DNA of 64,000 nt from Herbaspirillum robiniae. Its GTDB lineage: Bacteria > Pseudomonadota > Gammaproteobacteria > Burkholderiales > Burkholderiaceae_D. Each line of letters opens with the position of its first letter. Positions within the stretch are counted from its first letter, which is position 1. The position numbers were made by a program, and so were the translations under genes. The notes beneath the pieces were generated by a model. That model saw only the letters and a program-made list of their open reading frames with translations, did no database searches and was not told the origin of the DNA. Below, piece after piece: positions 8,727-19,351 of the stretch. The stretch covers positions 1 through 64,000 of the forward strand of contig NZ_NJGU01000018.1 of NCBI RefSeq assembly GCF_002213415.1, read 5' to 3'.

Positions 8727-9422
8727 ATGCCCGAACTCTTCATCAAGGCCGAACCCTATGCCTGGCCCTACGACGGCGCGCTGTCGCCGGCCAACACCGC
8801 GCTGATCGTGATCGACATGCAGACCGACTTCTGCGGCATCGGCGGCTATGTGGACAAGATGGGCTACGACCTCTCGCTCACGCGCGCGCCGATCGGGCCG
8901 ATCAGCAAGGTGCTGGCCGCCATGCGCGCCGGCGGCTACACCATCATCCACACCCGCGAGGGCCATCGCCCCGATCTGTCCGACCTGCCGGCCAACAAGC
9001 GCTGGCGCTCGCGCCAGATCGGCGCCAACGGCATCGGCATCGGCGACGCCGGCCCCTGCGGCAAGATCCTGGTGCGCGGCGAACCGGGCTGGGAAATCAT
9101 TCCCGAGCTGGCGCCGCTGCCCGGCGAGATCATCATCGACAAACCCGGCAAGGGCTCGTTCTGCGCCACCGATCTCGAGCTGGTGCTGCATACGCGCGGC
9201 ATCCGCAACATCGTGCTGACCGGCATCACCACCGACGTCTGCGTGCACACCACCATGCGCGAGGCCAACGACCGCGGCTTCGAATGCGTGATGCTGTCGG
9301 ACTGCTGCGGCGCCACCGACCACGGCAACCACCTGGCCGCGCTGTCGATGATCAAGATGCAGGGCGGCGTATTCGGCGCGGTGTCGGACTCGGCCGCGCT
9401 GATCGACGTCATCGGCCGATAG
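8727..9422 (+). CDS. biuH: Biuret hydrolase (isochorismatase-fold cysteine hydrolase)
   Basis: This 231-residue cysteine hydrolase should convert biuret to allophanate and ammonia. The predicted catalytic triad is Asp30 (IDMQTDF), Lys142 (DKPGKGSF) and Cys172 (TTDVC). The sequence closely follows rhizobial BiuH as I remember it, including [33 protein letters not shown] and FCATDLEL. It lies inside the BMP importer genes, 10 bp before the ATPase, and its product is the substrate of AtzF at the start of the run. A generic isochorismatase role is unlikely given this context. Confidence 0.87.
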   Translation: MPELFIKAEPYAWPYDGALSPANTALIVIDMQTDFCGIGGYVDKMGYDLSLTRAPIGPISKVLAAMRAGGYTIIHTREGHRPDLSDLPANKRWRSRQIGANGIGIGDAGPCGKILVRGEPGWEIIPELAPLPGEIIIDKPGKGSFCATDLELVLHTRGIRNIVLTGITTDVCVHTTMREANDRGFECVMLSDCCGATDHGNHLAALSMIKMQGGVFGAVSDSAALIDVIGR

Positions 9423-9432
9423 GAGCCCGGAC

Positions 9433-11007
9433 ATGGCCATGCACGCGCTCGAGCTGGAGATCATCGGCGCCGGCAAATCCTTCGGGAGCTTCCGCGCGCT
9501 GGACGAGGTTTCGCTGAAGATACGCGCCGGCACCATCCACGCCCTGCTGGGCGAGAACGGCGCCGGCAAAAGCACGCTGGTCAAGGGCCTGGTGGGCTAC
9601 AGCCCGCTCGACCAGGGCAGCATCCAGGCCGATCGCCGCGAGGTGGAAATCCGCGGCCCGCGCGTGCCCAACCAGCTCGGCATCGGCATGGTGTACCAGC
9701 ACTTCACGCTGGCGCCCAGCCTGTCGGTGGCGGAAAACCTGCTGCTCTCGCGCGGCGACCTGCCCTGGCGCATCCGCTGGCAGGACGAGCGCGCGGCCCT
9801 GCGCGAGTTCATGGCGGCCATGCCGTTCCGGCTGGAGCTGGATCGTCCGGTCAGCGGGCTGTCCGCCGGTGAAAAGCAGAAGCTGGAAATCCTCAAGCAG
9901 CTCTACCTGCGCCGGCGCCTGCTGATCCTGGACGAGCCGACCTCGGTGCTCACGCCGCAAGAGGCCGACGAGGTGCTGGGGCTGATGCACGCGCTCACGC
10001 GCAAGCAGGAACTGACGGTGCTGATGATCACGCACAAGTTCCATGAAGTGAGCGCCTATGCCGACGACGTCACCGTATTGCGCCGCGGCCGGCTGGTCGG
10101 CAGCGCCAGGGTGGCCGACACCGGCCCGGACGAGCTGGCGCACTGGATGATGGGCCGCGCGCGCGAAGAGAAGGCCGCCGCGCCGCGCGCGCCGGTCCCG
10201 GCCGACGCGCCCGTCGGCCTGGCCGTCACCGGCCTGACGGTCAACAACGACCGCGGCGTGGCGGCGGTGCGCGATCTTTCGCTGGCGGTCAGGCGCGGCG
10301 AGATCGCCGGCCTGGCCGGCATCTCCGGCAACGGCCAGAAGGAACTGGTGGAAGCCTTGCTCGGCCAGCGCCGCCGCCTCGCCGGCGACGTGCAGGTGGA
10401 CGGCGCCGCTTACGGCGCCAGTCGCGAAGAGATGCGCCGCCTGCGCGTGTTCGCGCTGCCGGAGGAACCGCTGCGCAACGCCTGTATCCCGGGCATGAGC
10501 GTGGCCGAGAACATGGCGCTGCGCAATTTCGACGTCGCGCCGTTCAGGCGCGGCGGCTGGCGCGTGGACCGCGGCGCGATGCGGCGCCAGGCGCAAAGCC
10601 TGATCGCCGCCTTCAACGTCAGGCCGCCGTTGCCCGAGCGCGCCATCGGCACGCTCTCCGGCGGCAACGTGCAGCGCGCGGTGCTGGCGCGCGAACTGGG
10701 CGACGCCGGTCAGCACGATGCGGCCAACGTACTGATCGTGGCCAACCCGGTGTTCGGGCTCGACTTCGCCTCGGTAGCCGACATCCACGCCCGACTGCTG
10801 CAGGCGCGCGCACGGGGCGCGGCGGTGCTGCTGGTGAGCGAAGACCTGGACGAGCTGCTGGAGCTGTCCGACCGCATCCTGGTGATGACCGAGGGCCGCA
10901 TCGTGCATGCCGCTGAAGAAATCGCCGCCAAAGGCGCCGACCGCGCCGCGCTGGGCCGCTGGATGGCCGGCCACCATGGCGCAACACCACAACAGGAGGC
11001 CGCATGA
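9433..11007 (+). CDS. ABC transporter ATP-binding protein, two nucleotide-binding domains (BMP/sugar type)
   Basis: This 524-residue protein has two fused ABC domains, as in RbsA and the nucleoside importers. The first has a canonical Walker [10 protein letters not shown] (40-48), LSAGEKQ and [11 protein letters not shown]. The second has the usual degenerate P-loop GISGNGQKE (296-304) and LSGGNVQ. It powers the two permeases at 6622-8707. Its stop overlaps the next gene start as ATGA. The two hydrolase genes sandwich it, so transporter and catabolic genes are interleaved. Confidence 0.92.
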   Translation: MAMHALELEIIGAGKSFGSFRALDEVSLKIRAGTIHALLGENGAGKSTLVKGLVGYSPLDQGSIQADRREVEIRGPRVPNQLGIGMVYQHFTLAPSLSVAENLLLSRGDLPWRIRWQDERAALREFMAAMPFRLELDRPVSGLSAGEKQKLEILKQLYLRRRLLILDEPTSVLTPQEADEVLGLMHALTRKQELTVLMITHKFHEVSAYADDVTVLRRGRLVGSARVADTGPDELAHWMMGRAREEKAAAPRAPVPADAPVGLAVTGLTVNNDRGVAAVRDLSLAVRRGEIAGLAGISGNGQKELVEALLGQRRRLAGDVQVDGAAYGASREEMRRLRVFALPEEPLRNACIPGMSVAENMALRNFDVAPFRRGGWRVDRGAMRRQAQSLIAAFNVRPPLPERAIGTLSGGNVQRAVLARELGDAGQHDAANVLIVANPVFGLDFASVADIHARLLQARARGAAVLLVSEDLDELLELSDRILVMTEGRIVHAAEEIAAKGADRAALGRWMAGHHGATPQQEAA

Positions 11008-11690
11008 ACAGCGTCGCCGCACACCCCTATCCCTATCGTTTCGATCCGCGCAGCACGGCGCTGGTGGTGATCGACATGCAGCGCGACTTCGTCGAGGAAG
11101 GCGGTTTCGGCAGCGCGCTGGGCAACGACGTGCGCCCGCTCATGGCGATCGTGCCGACCGTGGCGACGCTGCTGGCCACGGCGCGCGGCGCGGGCATGCT
11201 GGTGGTCCACACGCGCGAGTCGCACCTGCCGGACCTCTCCGACTGCCCGCCGGCCAAGCGGCTGCGCGGCAATCCCGCGCTTGGCATCGGCGACATCGGC
11301 CCGATGGGCCGCATCCTGGTGCGCGGCGAGCCCGGCAACCAGATCCTGCCACTGCTGGCGCCGGTCGCCGGCGAGATCGTCATCGACAAGCCCGGCAAGG
11401 GCGCCTTCTACGCCACCGACCTGCATGCGCAGCTGCAGGCGCGCGGCATCAGCCACTTGCTGTTCGCCGGCGTGACCACCGAAGTCTGCGTGCAGACCTC
11501 GATGCGCGAAGCCAACGACCGCGGCTACGAATGCCTGGTGGTGGAAGACGCCTGCGCCAGTTATTTCCCGGTATTCCACCAGGCCACGCTGGCCATGCTG
11601 ACGGCCCAGGGCGGCATCGTCGGCTGGAAGGCGCCGCTGGCGGAACTGCAACGGGCATTGCCGCCGATGAACAAAGGAGAAGCCGCATGA
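11004..11690 (+). CDS. trtA: Isochorismatase-fold hydrolase, probable triuret hydrolase
   Basis: This 228-residue paralogue of the biuret hydrolase has the predicted triad Asp24 (IDMQRDF), Lys132 (DKPGKGAF) and Cys162 (TTEVC). It lacks the FCGIGGYVD and KRWRS signatures of BiuH and has [12 protein letters not shown] instead, so its substrate probably differs. A triuret hydrolase (TrtA) of this superfamily has been described from Herbaspirillum in a pathway with BiuH and allophanate hydrolase. Context and relatedness make that the best assignment, though I identify it without an alignment. Alternatives are a second biuretase or a ureidoacrylate-type amidase. It overlaps both neighbours by four bases. 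Confidence 0.62.
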   Translation: MNSVAAHPYPYRFDPRSTALVVIDMQRDFVEEGGFGSALGNDVRPLMAIVPTVATLLATARGAGMLVVHTRESHLPDLSDCPPAKRLRGNPALGIGDIGPMGRILVRGEPGNQILPLLAPVAGEIVIDKPGKGAFYATDLHAQLQARGISHLLFAGVTTEVCVQTSMREANDRGYECLVVEDACASYFPVFHQATLAMLTAQGGIVGWKAPLAELQRALPPMNKGEAA

Positions 11691-12064
11691 TGCAAGTGAA
11701 CCTGCCGCAGGTGGTGGCCGAGATCGAACAGGCCTTCGCCGACTACGAATACGCGCTGCTGATCAACGACATCCCCGCGCTGGACCGCTGGTTCTGGTAT
11801 GCGCCGCAGACGGTGCGCTACGGCGTGGCCGAGGTGCTGCTGGGCGGCGAGGCGATCCGCCAGTACCGCAAGACCTGCACGCCGGTGCCGGCTTCGCGCA
11901 AGCTGCGGCGCACCGTTGTCACGACCTTCGGCACCGACTATGCTACCGTGTCGACCGAATTCACCGACCATACGTCGGAGCGCACCGGCCGCCAGATGCA
12001 GACCTGGGTGCGCATGGATGAGGGCTGGCGCATCGTCGCCGCCCACGTCAGCCTGATGGCCTGA
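11687..12064 (+). CDS. AtzH-like DUF3225 protein (SnoaL-like fold)
   Basis: This 125-residue protein is close to AtzH and HpxZ, small NTF2-like proteins found beside amidases in cyanuric-acid and oxalurate pathways. Typical family features are [21 protein letters not shown] near the N-terminus, TVRYGVAE, and a C-terminal [17 protein letters not shown]. The biochemical role is not settled in any system I know. AAAGGAG precedes the start, which overlaps the hydrolase stop as ATGATG. No AtzE or AtzG homologue is nearby, so any partner would be AtzF or one of the two isochorismatase-fold enzymes. Confidence 0.8.
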   Translation: MMQVNLPQVVAEIEQAFADYEYALLINDIPALDRWFWYAPQTVRYGVAEVLLGGEAIRQYRKTCTPVPASRKLRRTVVTTFGTDYATVSTEFTDHTSERTGRQMQTWVRMDEGWRIVAAHVSLMA

Positions 12065-12120
12065 CCCGAACGCTCCATGCATCCCATGCGCCGACCCACC
12101 GATACCGATCCACGCCAGCC

Positions 12121-12825
12121 ATGACCGTCACCGTCGCCAACCCGCTCGCCGAACAGGTCTACAACCGGCTCAAGGACGACATCTTCAATTTTCGCCTGCT
12201 GCCGGGGGACAATTTCACCGAGACCGAAATGGCGCAACGCCAGGGCGTCTCGCGCACGCCGCTGCGCGACGCGCTGTTCCGGCTGCAGCGCGAGGGCTAC
12301 CTGGAAGTGGGTTTCCGGCGCGGCTGGAAGGTCTGCGCCATCGACTTCGACCGGCTCGACAACCTCTACGACCTGCGCATCGTGCTGGAGATGGCGGCGC
12401 TGGACAAGCTGTGCCAGCAGCAGGAGCCGGCGACCGGTCTGGAGGCGCTCAACGCCATCTGGCTGGTCGCGCCGGAGGCGCGCGAGACCGATGCGGTCCG
12501 GGTGGCCGAGTTCGACGAGGCCTTCCACACCAACCTGGTGGCGGCCGCCGGCAACGAAGAGATGACCCGGGTGCATACCGAGGTCACCGAAAAGATCCGC
12601 ATCGTGCGCCGCCTGGACTTCCTGAAAAAGAAACGCATCGAGGCCACCTACGAGGAGCACGCCAAGATCCTGCAGCTGGTGGCCAAGCGCCGCGCCACCG
12701 AGGCGCAGATCCTGCTGCGCGCCCACATCACGCAGAGCAAGCTGGAGGTGCGCAAGATCACCATCTGGATGCTGGCCGAGGCGCGCCAGGAGCAGGAGCC
12801 GGAGGCGCTGCAGGCGCAGCGCTGA
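12121..12825 (+). CDS. GntR-family transcriptional regulator (FadR/FCD subfamily)
   Basis: This 234-residue regulator has an N-terminal winged helix (about 8-75, QVYNRLKDDIFNFRLLPGDNFTETEMAQRQGVSRTPLRDAL as a run of family motifs) and a C-terminal FCD ligand-binding domain (about 85-215). It lies 56 bp after the DUF3225 gene, in the same direction, as the last gene of the ureido run. It probably senses a pathway intermediate and controls the operon through the palindrome at 718-733. That link is inferred from position only. Confidence 0.87.
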   Translation: MTVTVANPLAEQVYNRLKDDIFNFRLLPGDNFTETEMAQRQGVSRTPLRDALFRLQREGYLEVGFRRGWKVCAIDFDRLDNLYDLRIVLEMAALDKLCQQQEPATGLEALNAIWLVAPEARETDAVRVAEFDEAFHTNLVAAAGNEEMTRVHTEVTEKIRIVRRLDFLKKKRIEATYEEHAKILQLVAKRRATEAQILLRAHITQSKLEVRKITIWMLAEARQEQEPEALQAQR

Positions 12826-12933
12826 GCCGCCGGAAAGTTGCACGAACAACATCTTTCCACAAGGAAATTCATCGCCGAACGGCTTGATTGCGCCCTTCCC
12901 GCCACCAAATCAGGGAAAGCCTCCGAAAACATT

Positions 12934-12939
12934 TATAAT
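12934..12939 (+). promoter_or_regulatory. Possible -10 element upstream of ribF
   Basis: A perfect TATAAT lies 50 bp before the ribF start, in the 164-bp gap after the GntR gene. No convincing -35 hexamer is found 16-18 bp upstream, so support is moderate. Confidence 0.4.
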
Positions 12940-12989
12940 GGAAGGCTTTTGCAACAGCGCATCTTTCCAGCATTTCAAGCAGCGGCTCA

Positions 12990-13967
12990 ATGAAGGTATT
13001 TCGCGGACTTCCCAACGCCGAATCGCGCGCGCCATGCGCGCTGACCATCGGCAATTTCGACGGTGTGCATCTGGGCCATCAGGCCCTGCTCTCGCGCGTG
13101 CGCGAGGCCGCCGACCGCCTGGGACTGGACGCCGCGGTGATGACCTTCGAGCCGCATCCGCGCGAGTTCTTCGCCCAGCTGGCCGGCACGCCCGAACGCG
13201 CCCCGGCGCGCATCGCCAACCTGCGCGACAAGCTGCAGTCGCTGGCCGACGCCGGCATCGACCGCGTGGTGGTGGAACATTTCGGCAGCCACTTCGCCGC
13301 CCTCTCGCCGCAGGACTTCATCGAGAAGATCCTGGTGCAGGGCCTGCACGTGCGCTGGTTGATGGTGGGCGACGACTTCTGCTTCGGCGCGCGCCGCGCC
13401 GGCAACCTTGACACCCTGATCGAAGCCGGCAAGAAATACGGCTTCGAAGTGCATTCGATGCCCACCGTGACCAACGCCGGCGTGCGCATCTCCTCTTCGG
13501 CCGTGCGCGCGGCGCTGGCCGAGGGCGATTTCGAACTGTCGCGCCAGTTGCTGGGCCACTCCTACGCCATCAGCGGCCACGTGGTGCACGGCAAGAAGCT
13601 GGGCCGCACCATCGGTTTCCCGACGCTGAACATGCGCGTGGGCCACAAGCGTCCGGCGCTGTCGGGCATCTTCGTGGTGCAGGTGCACGGCATGGGCGAG
13701 CAGCCGCTGCCGGCGGTGGCCAGCCTGGGCGTGCGTCCGACGGTGGACGACAGCGGCCGCGTGCTGCTGGAGACGCACCTGCTGGACTTCCAGGGCGACT
13801 GCTACGGCAAGCTCCTGCGCGTGGAATTCCTGAAGAAGCTGCGCGACGAGGAAAAGTACATCGACCTGCCCACGCTGACCGCCGCCATCGCGCGCGACGC
13901 CGACCAGGCCCGCGCCTTCTTCCGCGAAAGCGCCGGCTTCGCCGTGTCGGCGACCGACCGAATTTGA
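12990..13967 (+). CDS. ribF: Bifunctional riboflavin kinase / FAD synthetase
   Basis: This 325-residue cytoplasmic enzyme phosphorylates riboflavin to FMN and adenylylates FMN to FAD. The N-terminal FAD synthetase domain has the nucleotidyl-transferase motif [12 protein letters not shown] (His-x-Gly-His) and later ISSSAVR. The C-terminal flavokinase domain shows [11 protein letters not shown]. The length is normal. It precedes ileS by 118 bp, the conserved ribF-ileS-lspA order of many proteobacteria. Confidence 0.95.
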   Translation: MKVFRGLPNAESRAPCALTIGNFDGVHLGHQALLSRVREAADRLGLDAAVMTFEPHPREFFAQLAGTPERAPARIANLRDKLQSLADAGIDRVVVEHFGSHFAALSPQDFIEKILVQGLHVRWLMVGDDFCFGARRAGNLDTLIEAGKKYGFEVHSMPTVTNAGVRISSSAVRAALAEGDFELSRQLLGHSYAISGHVVHGKKLGRTIGFPTLNMRVGHKRPALSGIFVVQVHGMGEQPLPAVASLGVRPTVDDSGRVLLETHLLDFQGDCYGKLLRVEFLKKLRDEEKYIDLPTLTAAIARDADQARAFFRESAGFAVSATDRI

Positions 13968-14085
13968 ACGCTGGCCGGCGGCCGGTGCCTGGCACCGCCG
14001 TCGTCCAGCCTGCCAGTCCCGCGCGTCACGGTCAGCCTGCGGCGCATCCAGAATTCAGAATCAACCCGAATCCAAAGAGATCTTC

Positions 14086-16980
14086 ATGTCGAACAACGAA
14101 TCGTCCGCCAAGCCGGGCAAGCAGGAAAAAGCCGGCAAGGCCCCGTCCAAGTATCCGGTCAACATGACCGAGACCGCGTTCCCGATGCGCGGCGACCTGG
14201 CCAAGCGCGAGCCGCAATGGGTCAAGGACTGGCAAGAGAAGAAAGTCTACGAGCGCATCCGCAAGGCCTCCGCCGGCCGCCCGAAGTTCATCCTGCATGA
14301 CGGCCCGCCGTACGCCAACGGCGAGATCCACCTGGGCCACGCCGTCAACAAGATCCTGAAGGACATGATCGTCAAGGCCCGCAACATGGCCGGCTTCGAC
14401 GCGCAATACGTGCCGGGCTGGGATTGCCACGGCATGCCCATCGAGATCCAGATCGAAAAGAAGTACGGCAAGAACCTGCCGGTGGCCGAAGTGCAAGCCA
14501 AGGCGCGCGCCTATGCCGAAGAACAGATCACGCTGCAGAAGAAGGACTTCATCCGCCTGGGCGTGCTGGGCGAATGGGACAACCCGTACAAGACCATGAA
14601 CTTCTCCAATGAAGCCGACGAGCTGCGCGCGCTCGGCACCATCCTGGAGAAGGGTTACGTCTACCGCGGCCTGAAACCCGTGAACTGGTGCTTCGACTGC
14701 GGCTCGGCGCTGGCCGAGGCGGAAGTGGAATACCAGGACAAGCGCGACCCGGCCATCGACGTCGGCTTCCCGTTCGCCGAACACGACAAGCTGGCCACCG
14801 CCTTCGGCCTGACCGACCTGCCCACGCGCAACGGCTACATCGTGATCTGGACCACCACGCCCTGGACCATCCCGTCCAACCAGGCGCTGAACGTGCATCC
14901 GGAGTTCGAGTACGCGCTGGTCGAAACCTCGCGCAACGGCGAACCGCTGCTGCTGATTCTGGCCCGCGATCTGGTGGAATCCTGCCTGCAGCGCTTCGGC
15001 CTGGAAGGCAAGATCATCGCCACCACCGTGGGCGAAAAGCTGTCGCTGATCCGCTTCCACCATCCGCTGGCCAAGGCCGACGCCGGCTACGACCGCCTGT
15101 CGCCGATCTACCTGGGCGACTACGTGACCGCCGACAGCGGCACCGGCATCGTGCACTCGGCGCCGGCCTACGGTATCGAAGACTTCATCTCGTGCAAGGC
15201 GCACGGCATGAAGGATGACGACTTCATCAACCCGGTCATGGGCGACGGCCGCTATGCGTCGACGCTGCCGCTGTTTGCCGGCATGACCATCTGGGAAGCC
15301 TCCAAGCCGATCTGCTCGGCGCTGGAGCAGACCGGCTCGCTGTTCAAGCTGGTCATGTTCGACCACAGCTACATGCACTGCTGGCGCCACAAGACGCCGA
15401 TCATCTATCGCGCCACCTCGCAGTGGTTCGCCAGCATGGACAACCTCCCCAAGGACGGCGGCCCCAGCCTGCGCCAGACCGCGCTGCAGGGTATCGAAGA
15501 CACCGCTTTCTTCCCCTCCTGGGGCAAGGCGCGCCTGCACGGCATGATCGCCAACCGTCCGGACTGGACGCTGTCGCGCCAGCGCCAGTGGGGCGTGCCG
15601 ATGGCCTTCTTCGTGCACAAGGAAACCGGCGAGCTGCACCCGCGCACGCCGGAGCTGATCGAGCAGATCGCCCAGCGCATCGAGAAGGGCGGCATCGAGG
15701 CCTGGCAGGCGCTCGATCCCAAGGACCTGCTGGGCGACGAAGCCGACCTGTACCTGAAGAACCGCGACACGCTGGACGTCTGGTTCGACTCCGGCACCAC
15801 GCACCAGACCGTGCTGCGCGGCTCGCACAAGCTGCAGTCACAGTTCCCGGCCGACCTGTATCTGGAAGGTTCGGACCAGCACCGCGGCTGGTTCCACTCG
15901 TCGCTGCTGACCTCGTCGATGTTGAACGGCCGCGCACCGTACAAGGCGTTGCTGACCCACGGCTTCGTGGTCGACGGCGAAGGCCGCAAGATGTCCAAGT
16001 CGCTCAAGAACGGCGTGGAGCCGCAGAAGGTGGCCGACTCCCTGGGCGCGGAAATCCTGCGCCTGTGGATCGCCTCGAGCGACTACTCGGGCGAGATCTC
16101 GATCTCGGACGAAATCCTCAAGCGCGTCACCGAAGCCTACCGCCGCATCCGCAACACGCTGCGCTTCCTGCTGGCCAACACCTCGGACTTCGACTTCGCC
16201 AAGCACGCCGTGCCGGTGGCCGACCTGCTGGAAATCGACCGCTACGCGATCGCCAACATGGCGCGCCTGCAGGCCGAGGTGCTGGCGCACTTCGAGTCCT
16301 ACGAGTTCCACCCGGTGGTGGCCAAGCTGCAAGGCTACTGCTCGGAAGACCTGGGCGGCTTCTACCTCGACATCCTGAAGGACCGCCTCTACACCAGCGG
16401 CGTGGAGTCGGCCGCGCGCCGCTCGGCACAGACCGCGGTGTGGCACATCACCCAGGCGCTGCTGCGCCTGATGGCGCCGATCCTGTCGTTCACCGCGGAA
16501 GAGGCATGGAGCTTCTTCGCCAGCAAGGAAGTGTTCGAGGAAAGTCGCGAAACGATCTTCTCCCAGACCTACTACGCCCTGCCCGAAGTGGCCGACGCCG
16601 ACGCGCTGCTGGCCAAGTTCGCCGTGCTGCACGAGGTGCGCGCGAGCGTCACCAAGCAGCTGGAAGAAGTGCGCATCGCCGGCAACATCGGCTCGTCGCT
16701 GCAAGCGGAAGTCGAACTGAAGGTCAGCGGCGACAAGGCGGCCTTGCTCGACAGCCTGGGCGATGACCTGAAGTTCGTGCTGATCACCTCGGATGCCCGC
16801 GTGACCAAGGTCGCCTCGGCCGAGGAAGAAGCCGTGGTCGTCACGCCGTCGGCCAACCAGAAATGCGAACGCTGCTGGCACTATCGCGCCGATGTCGGGT
16901 CTCATGCCGAGCATCCCGGCCTGTGCGGCCGCTGCTTCGCCAACCTGTTCGGCCAGGGCGAGAAGCGCCGCTTCGCCTGA
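14086..16980 (+). CDS. ileS: Isoleucyl-tRNA synthetase
   Basis: This 964-residue class I synthetase charges tRNA-Ile. It has the HIGH-type motif HLGH (82-85), KMSKS (635-639), a CP1 editing region in between, and a C-terminal zinc-binding segment [12 protein letters not shown] followed by CGRC. The full length matches the bacterial type I enzyme. An AT-rich leader AAAGAGATCTTC precedes the ATG. It is followed by lspA as in many Gram-negative bacteria. Confidence 0.97.
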   Translation: MSNNESSAKPGKQEKAGKAPSKYPVNMTETAFPMRGDLAKREPQWVKDWQEKKVYERIRKASAGRPKFILHDGPPYANGEIHLGHAVNKILKDMIVKARNMAGFDAQYVPGWDCHGMPIEIQIEKKYGKNLPVAEVQAKARAYAEEQITLQKKDFIRLGVLGEWDNPYKTMNFSNEADELRALGTILEKGYVYRGLKPVNWCFDCGSALAEAEVEYQDKRDPAIDVGFPFAEHDKLATAFGLTDLPTRNGYIVIWTTTPWTIPSNQALNVHPEFEYALVETSRNGEPLLLILARDLVESCLQRFGLEGKIIATTVGEKLSLIRFHHPLAKADAGYDRLSPIYLGDYVTADSGTGIVHSAPAYGIEDFISCKAHGMKDDDFINPVMGDGRYASTLPLFAGMTIWEASKPICSALEQTGSLFKLVMFDHSYMHCWRHKTPIIYRATSQWFASMDNLPKDGGPSLRQTALQGIEDTAFFPSWGKARLHGMIANRPDWTLSRQRQWGVPMAFFVHKETGELHPRTPELIEQIAQRIEKGGIEAWQALDPKDLLGDEADLYLKNRDTLDVWFDSGTTHQTVLRGSHKLQSQFPADLYLEGSDQHRGWFHSSLLTSSMLNGRAPYKALLTHGFVVDGEGRKMSKSLKNGVEPQKVADSLGAEILRLWIASSDYSGEISISDEILKRVTEAYRRIRNTLRFLLANTSDFDFAKHAVPVADLLEIDRYAIANMARLQAEVLAHFESYEFHPVVAKLQGYCSEDLGGFYLDILKDRLYTSGVESAARRSAQTAVWHITQALLRLMAPILSFTAEEAWSFFASKEVFEESRETIFSQTYYALPEVADADALLAKFAVLHEVRASVTKQLEEVRIAGNIGSSLQAEVELKVSGDKAALLDSLGDDLKFVLITSDARVTKVASAEEEAVVVTPSANQKCERCWHYRADVGSHAEHPGLCGRCFANLFGQGEKRRFA

Positions 16981-17054
16981 TCGCCGCCTGATCGCCGGCA
17001 AGCCGCTTCCCGCCCATGGCGGACGGGAAGCGGCAAACTCAAACAACAACACCC

Positions 17055-17579
17055 ATGGCAACCAAAAAGCGTCCTTCCCGTCCCTCTTCATCCGGCTCGA
17101 CCGCCACCGCGCAGGGCCTCCTGCCCTGGCTGGGCATCGCCACCATCGTGCTGCTGCTGGACCAGCTGACCAAGATCACCATCCTGAAACTGTTCCACTA
17201 CGGCGAGTCGCTGCCGGTGACCGGCTTCTTCAACCTGGTGCTGGTCTACAACAAGGGCGCGGCCTTCAGCTTCCTGGCCGCCAGCAACGGCTGGCAGCGC
17301 TACCTGTTCACCGCCATTGGCATCGGCGCGGCGGTGTTCATCATCCACCTGCTGCGCAAGCATCCGGGCCAGCGCATGTTCTGCTGGGCGCTGGCGCTGA
17401 TCCTGGGCGGCGCCATCGGCAATGTGATCGACCGCGTCGCCTATGGCCACGTGATCGACTTCCTCGACGTCTTCGTGGGCAACTGGCACTGGCCGGCCTT
17501 CAATGTGGCCGATAGTGCGATTTGCGTAGGTGCGGTATTGTTCGTCGTGGACGAACTGCGCCGGGTTTCCAAGAAGTAA
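17055..17579 (+). CDS. lspA: Lipoprotein signal peptidase (signal peptidase II)
   Basis: This 174-residue inner-membrane aspartic protease removes signal peptides from prolipoproteins. It has four hydrophobic segments and both catalytic motifs: NVIDR (Asp126) and NVADS (Asp153). I chose the ATG at 17055 (MATKKRPS); an upstream ATG at 17016 would add residues unlike the family. Several lipoproteins in this window (at 19352 and 51789) would be its substrates. Confidence 0.95.
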   Translation: MATKKRPSRPSSSGSTATAQGLLPWLGIATIVLLLDQLTKITILKLFHYGESLPVTGFFNLVLVYNKGAAFSFLAASNGWQRYLFTAIGIGAAVFIIHLLRKHPGQRMFCWALALILGGAIGNVIDRVAYGHVIDFLDVFVGNWHWPAFNVADSAICVGAVLFVVDELRRVSKK

Positions 17580-17640
17580 AGACCGGTTCGCCGGTCCGCT
17601 CGCGCGAAGCTGCGCTTCGCCTCATTCCGGGAGCAAGAAG

Positions 17641-18837
17641 ATGGATCTCGCTGGCAAGAAAATCGTACTCGGCCTGACCGGCGGCGTGGCCTGCTACAAG
17701 GCCGCGATGCTGGCGCGCGAACTGGGACGCGCCGGCGCGTCGGTGCAGGTCGTGATGACCGCCGCGGCCACCCAGTTCATCACTGCGGTGACGATGCAGG
17801 CGCTGACCGGCAATACCGTCTACACCGACCAGTGGGATGCGCGCATGGAGAACAACATGCCGCACATCAACCTCACGCGCGACGCGGATGCGGTCGTGAT
17901 CGTGCCCTGCTCCACCGATTTCATTTCCAAGCTGGCGCACGGCGCCTGCGACGACCTGCTCTCCACGCTGTGCATCGCCCGTCCGGCCCACGTGCCGCTG
18001 ATGGTGGCGCCGGCCATGAACGTGGAGATGTGGCAGAACCCGGCCACCCAGCGCAACGTGCGCCAGCTGCGCGCCGACGGCATCCTGCTGCTCGGCCCGG
18101 ACGCCGGCGCGCAGGCCTGCGGCGAGATGGGCGAAGGCCGCATGCTGGAACCGGCGCAGTTGATGGAAGAGATCATCGCCGCCTTCCAGCCCAAGGTGCT
18201 GGCAGGCCGCCGCGTGCTGCTGACCGCCGGCCCGACGTTTGAGCCGATCGACCCGGTGCGCGGCATCACCAACCTGTCCTCCGGCAAGATGGGCTATGCC
18301 GTGGCGCGCGCCGCACGTGAAGCCGGCGCCGAGGTCACGCTGGTGTCCGGCCCGACCGCGCTGGAGACTCCCTATGGCGTGCGCCGCATCGACGTGCAGA
18401 CTGCGCAGCAGATGCACGACGCGGTGATGGCCAACGTCGCCGGGCAGGACCTGTTCGTAGCCGTGGCGGCGGTGGCCGACTGGCGTGTGGCCAATGCCAG
18501 CGGACAGAAACTGAAGAAGAACGCCGACGACGACACGCTGCACCTGGAGTTCGCGCAGAACCCGGACATTCTCGCCGGCGTCGCCGCCCTGCCGCAGCGC
18601 CCCTATTGCGTGGGCTTCGCGGCGGAGTCCGAAAACCTCGAACAATACGGCGCGGCCAAGCGGGTCAAGAAGAACATCCCGCTGCTGGTGGGCAATATCG
18701 GCCACCAGACCTTCGGCCGCGACGACAACTCCCTGACGCTGTTCGACGAGCAAGGCCATACCAGCCTGCCGCGTGCGGACAAGCAAACCCTGGCGCGCCA
18801 GCTGGTGCGCGAAATCGCGCGCCGCATGGCGTCCTGA
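17641..18837 (+). CDS. coaBC: Bifunctional phosphopantothenoylcysteine decarboxylase / phosphopantothenate-cysteine ligase
   Basis: This 398-residue enzyme carries out two coenzyme A steps. The N-terminal CoaC flavoprotein domain has the active-site His75 in NMPHINL, the FMN-binding PAMNVEMW pattern and a loop Cys near 160 in CGEMGEGRM. The C-terminal CoaB domain has [23 protein letters not shown]. The start at 17641 follows GGGAGCAAGAAG. It precedes dut, a pairing also seen in enterics. Confidence 0.95.
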   Translation: MDLAGKKIVLGLTGGVACYKAAMLARELGRAGASVQVVMTAAATQFITAVTMQALTGNTVYTDQWDARMENNMPHINLTRDADAVVIVPCSTDFISKLAHGACDDLLSTLCIARPAHVPLMVAPAMNVEMWQNPATQRNVRQLRADGILLLGPDAGAQACGEMGEGRMLEPAQLMEEIIAAFQPKVLAGRRVLLTAGPTFEPIDPVRGITNLSSGKMGYAVARAAREAGAEVTLVSGPTALETPYGVRRIDVQTAQQMHDAVMANVAGQDLFVAVAAVADWRVANASGQKLKKNADDDTLHLEFAQNPDILAGVAALPQRPYCVGFAAESENLEQYGAAKRVKKNIPLLVGNIGHQTFGRDDNSLTLFDEQGHTSLPRADKQTLARQLVREIARRMAS

Positions 18838-18844
18838 ACCCGAC

Positions 18845-18873
18845 ACGGCCCGCCTCTGCGGGCCGTGCCTTTT
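18845..18873 (+). terminator. Rho-independent terminator between coaBC and dut
   Basis: A perfect 9-bp stem (18845-18853 with 18858-18866) has a CTCT loop and is followed by GCCTTTT. It lies directly after coaBC and 18 bp before dut, so it may attenuate rather than fully stop transcription. Confidence 0.6.
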
Positions 18874-18890
18874 CACCCAACCCAGCATCC

Positions 18891-19340
18891 ATGAAGACTA
18901 TCGACATCAAGATCCTCGACCCGCGCATGAAAGACCAGCTGCCCGCCTACGCGACGCCTGGCAGCGCCGGCCTCGACCTGCGCGCCTGCATCGATGCGCC
19001 GCTGACCATCGCCCCCGGCAGCACCCACCTGATCCCCACCGGCCTGGCGATCCACCTGGCCGATCCCAACTATGCCGCGGTGATCCTGCCGCGCAGCGGC
19101 ATGGGCCACAAGCATGGCATCGTACTCGGCAACCTGGTCGGCCTGATCGACTCGGACTACCAGGGCCAGCTGATGGTCTCGACATGGAACCGCGGCAGTA
19201 CCGAATTTGTCCTAAACCCGATGGAACGCCTGGCGCAGCTGGTGATCGTCCCGGTGCTGCAGGTCGGTTTCAATGTGGTGGAAGAATTCGACAGCAGCGA
19301 GCGCGGCGCCGGCGGTTTCGGCAGCACCGGCAAACACTGA
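18891..19340 (+). CDS. dut: dUTP diphosphatase
   Basis: This 149-residue trimeric dUTPase hydrolyses dUTP to dUMP and pyrophosphate. All five family motifs are visible: [40 protein letters not shown] and the C-terminal [13 protein letters not shown]. The ATG at 18891 gives the usual length. The gene is 11 bp ahead of the next lipoprotein gene. Confidence 0.96.
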   Translation: MKTIDIKILDPRMKDQLPAYATPGSAGLDLRACIDAPLTIAPGSTHLIPTGLAIHLADPNYAAVILPRSGMGHKHGIVLGNLVGLIDSDYQGQLMVSTWNRGSTEFVLNPMERLAQLVIVPVLQVGFNVVEEFDSSERGAGGFGSTGKH

Positions 19341-19351
19341 CGGAGAAAAGA

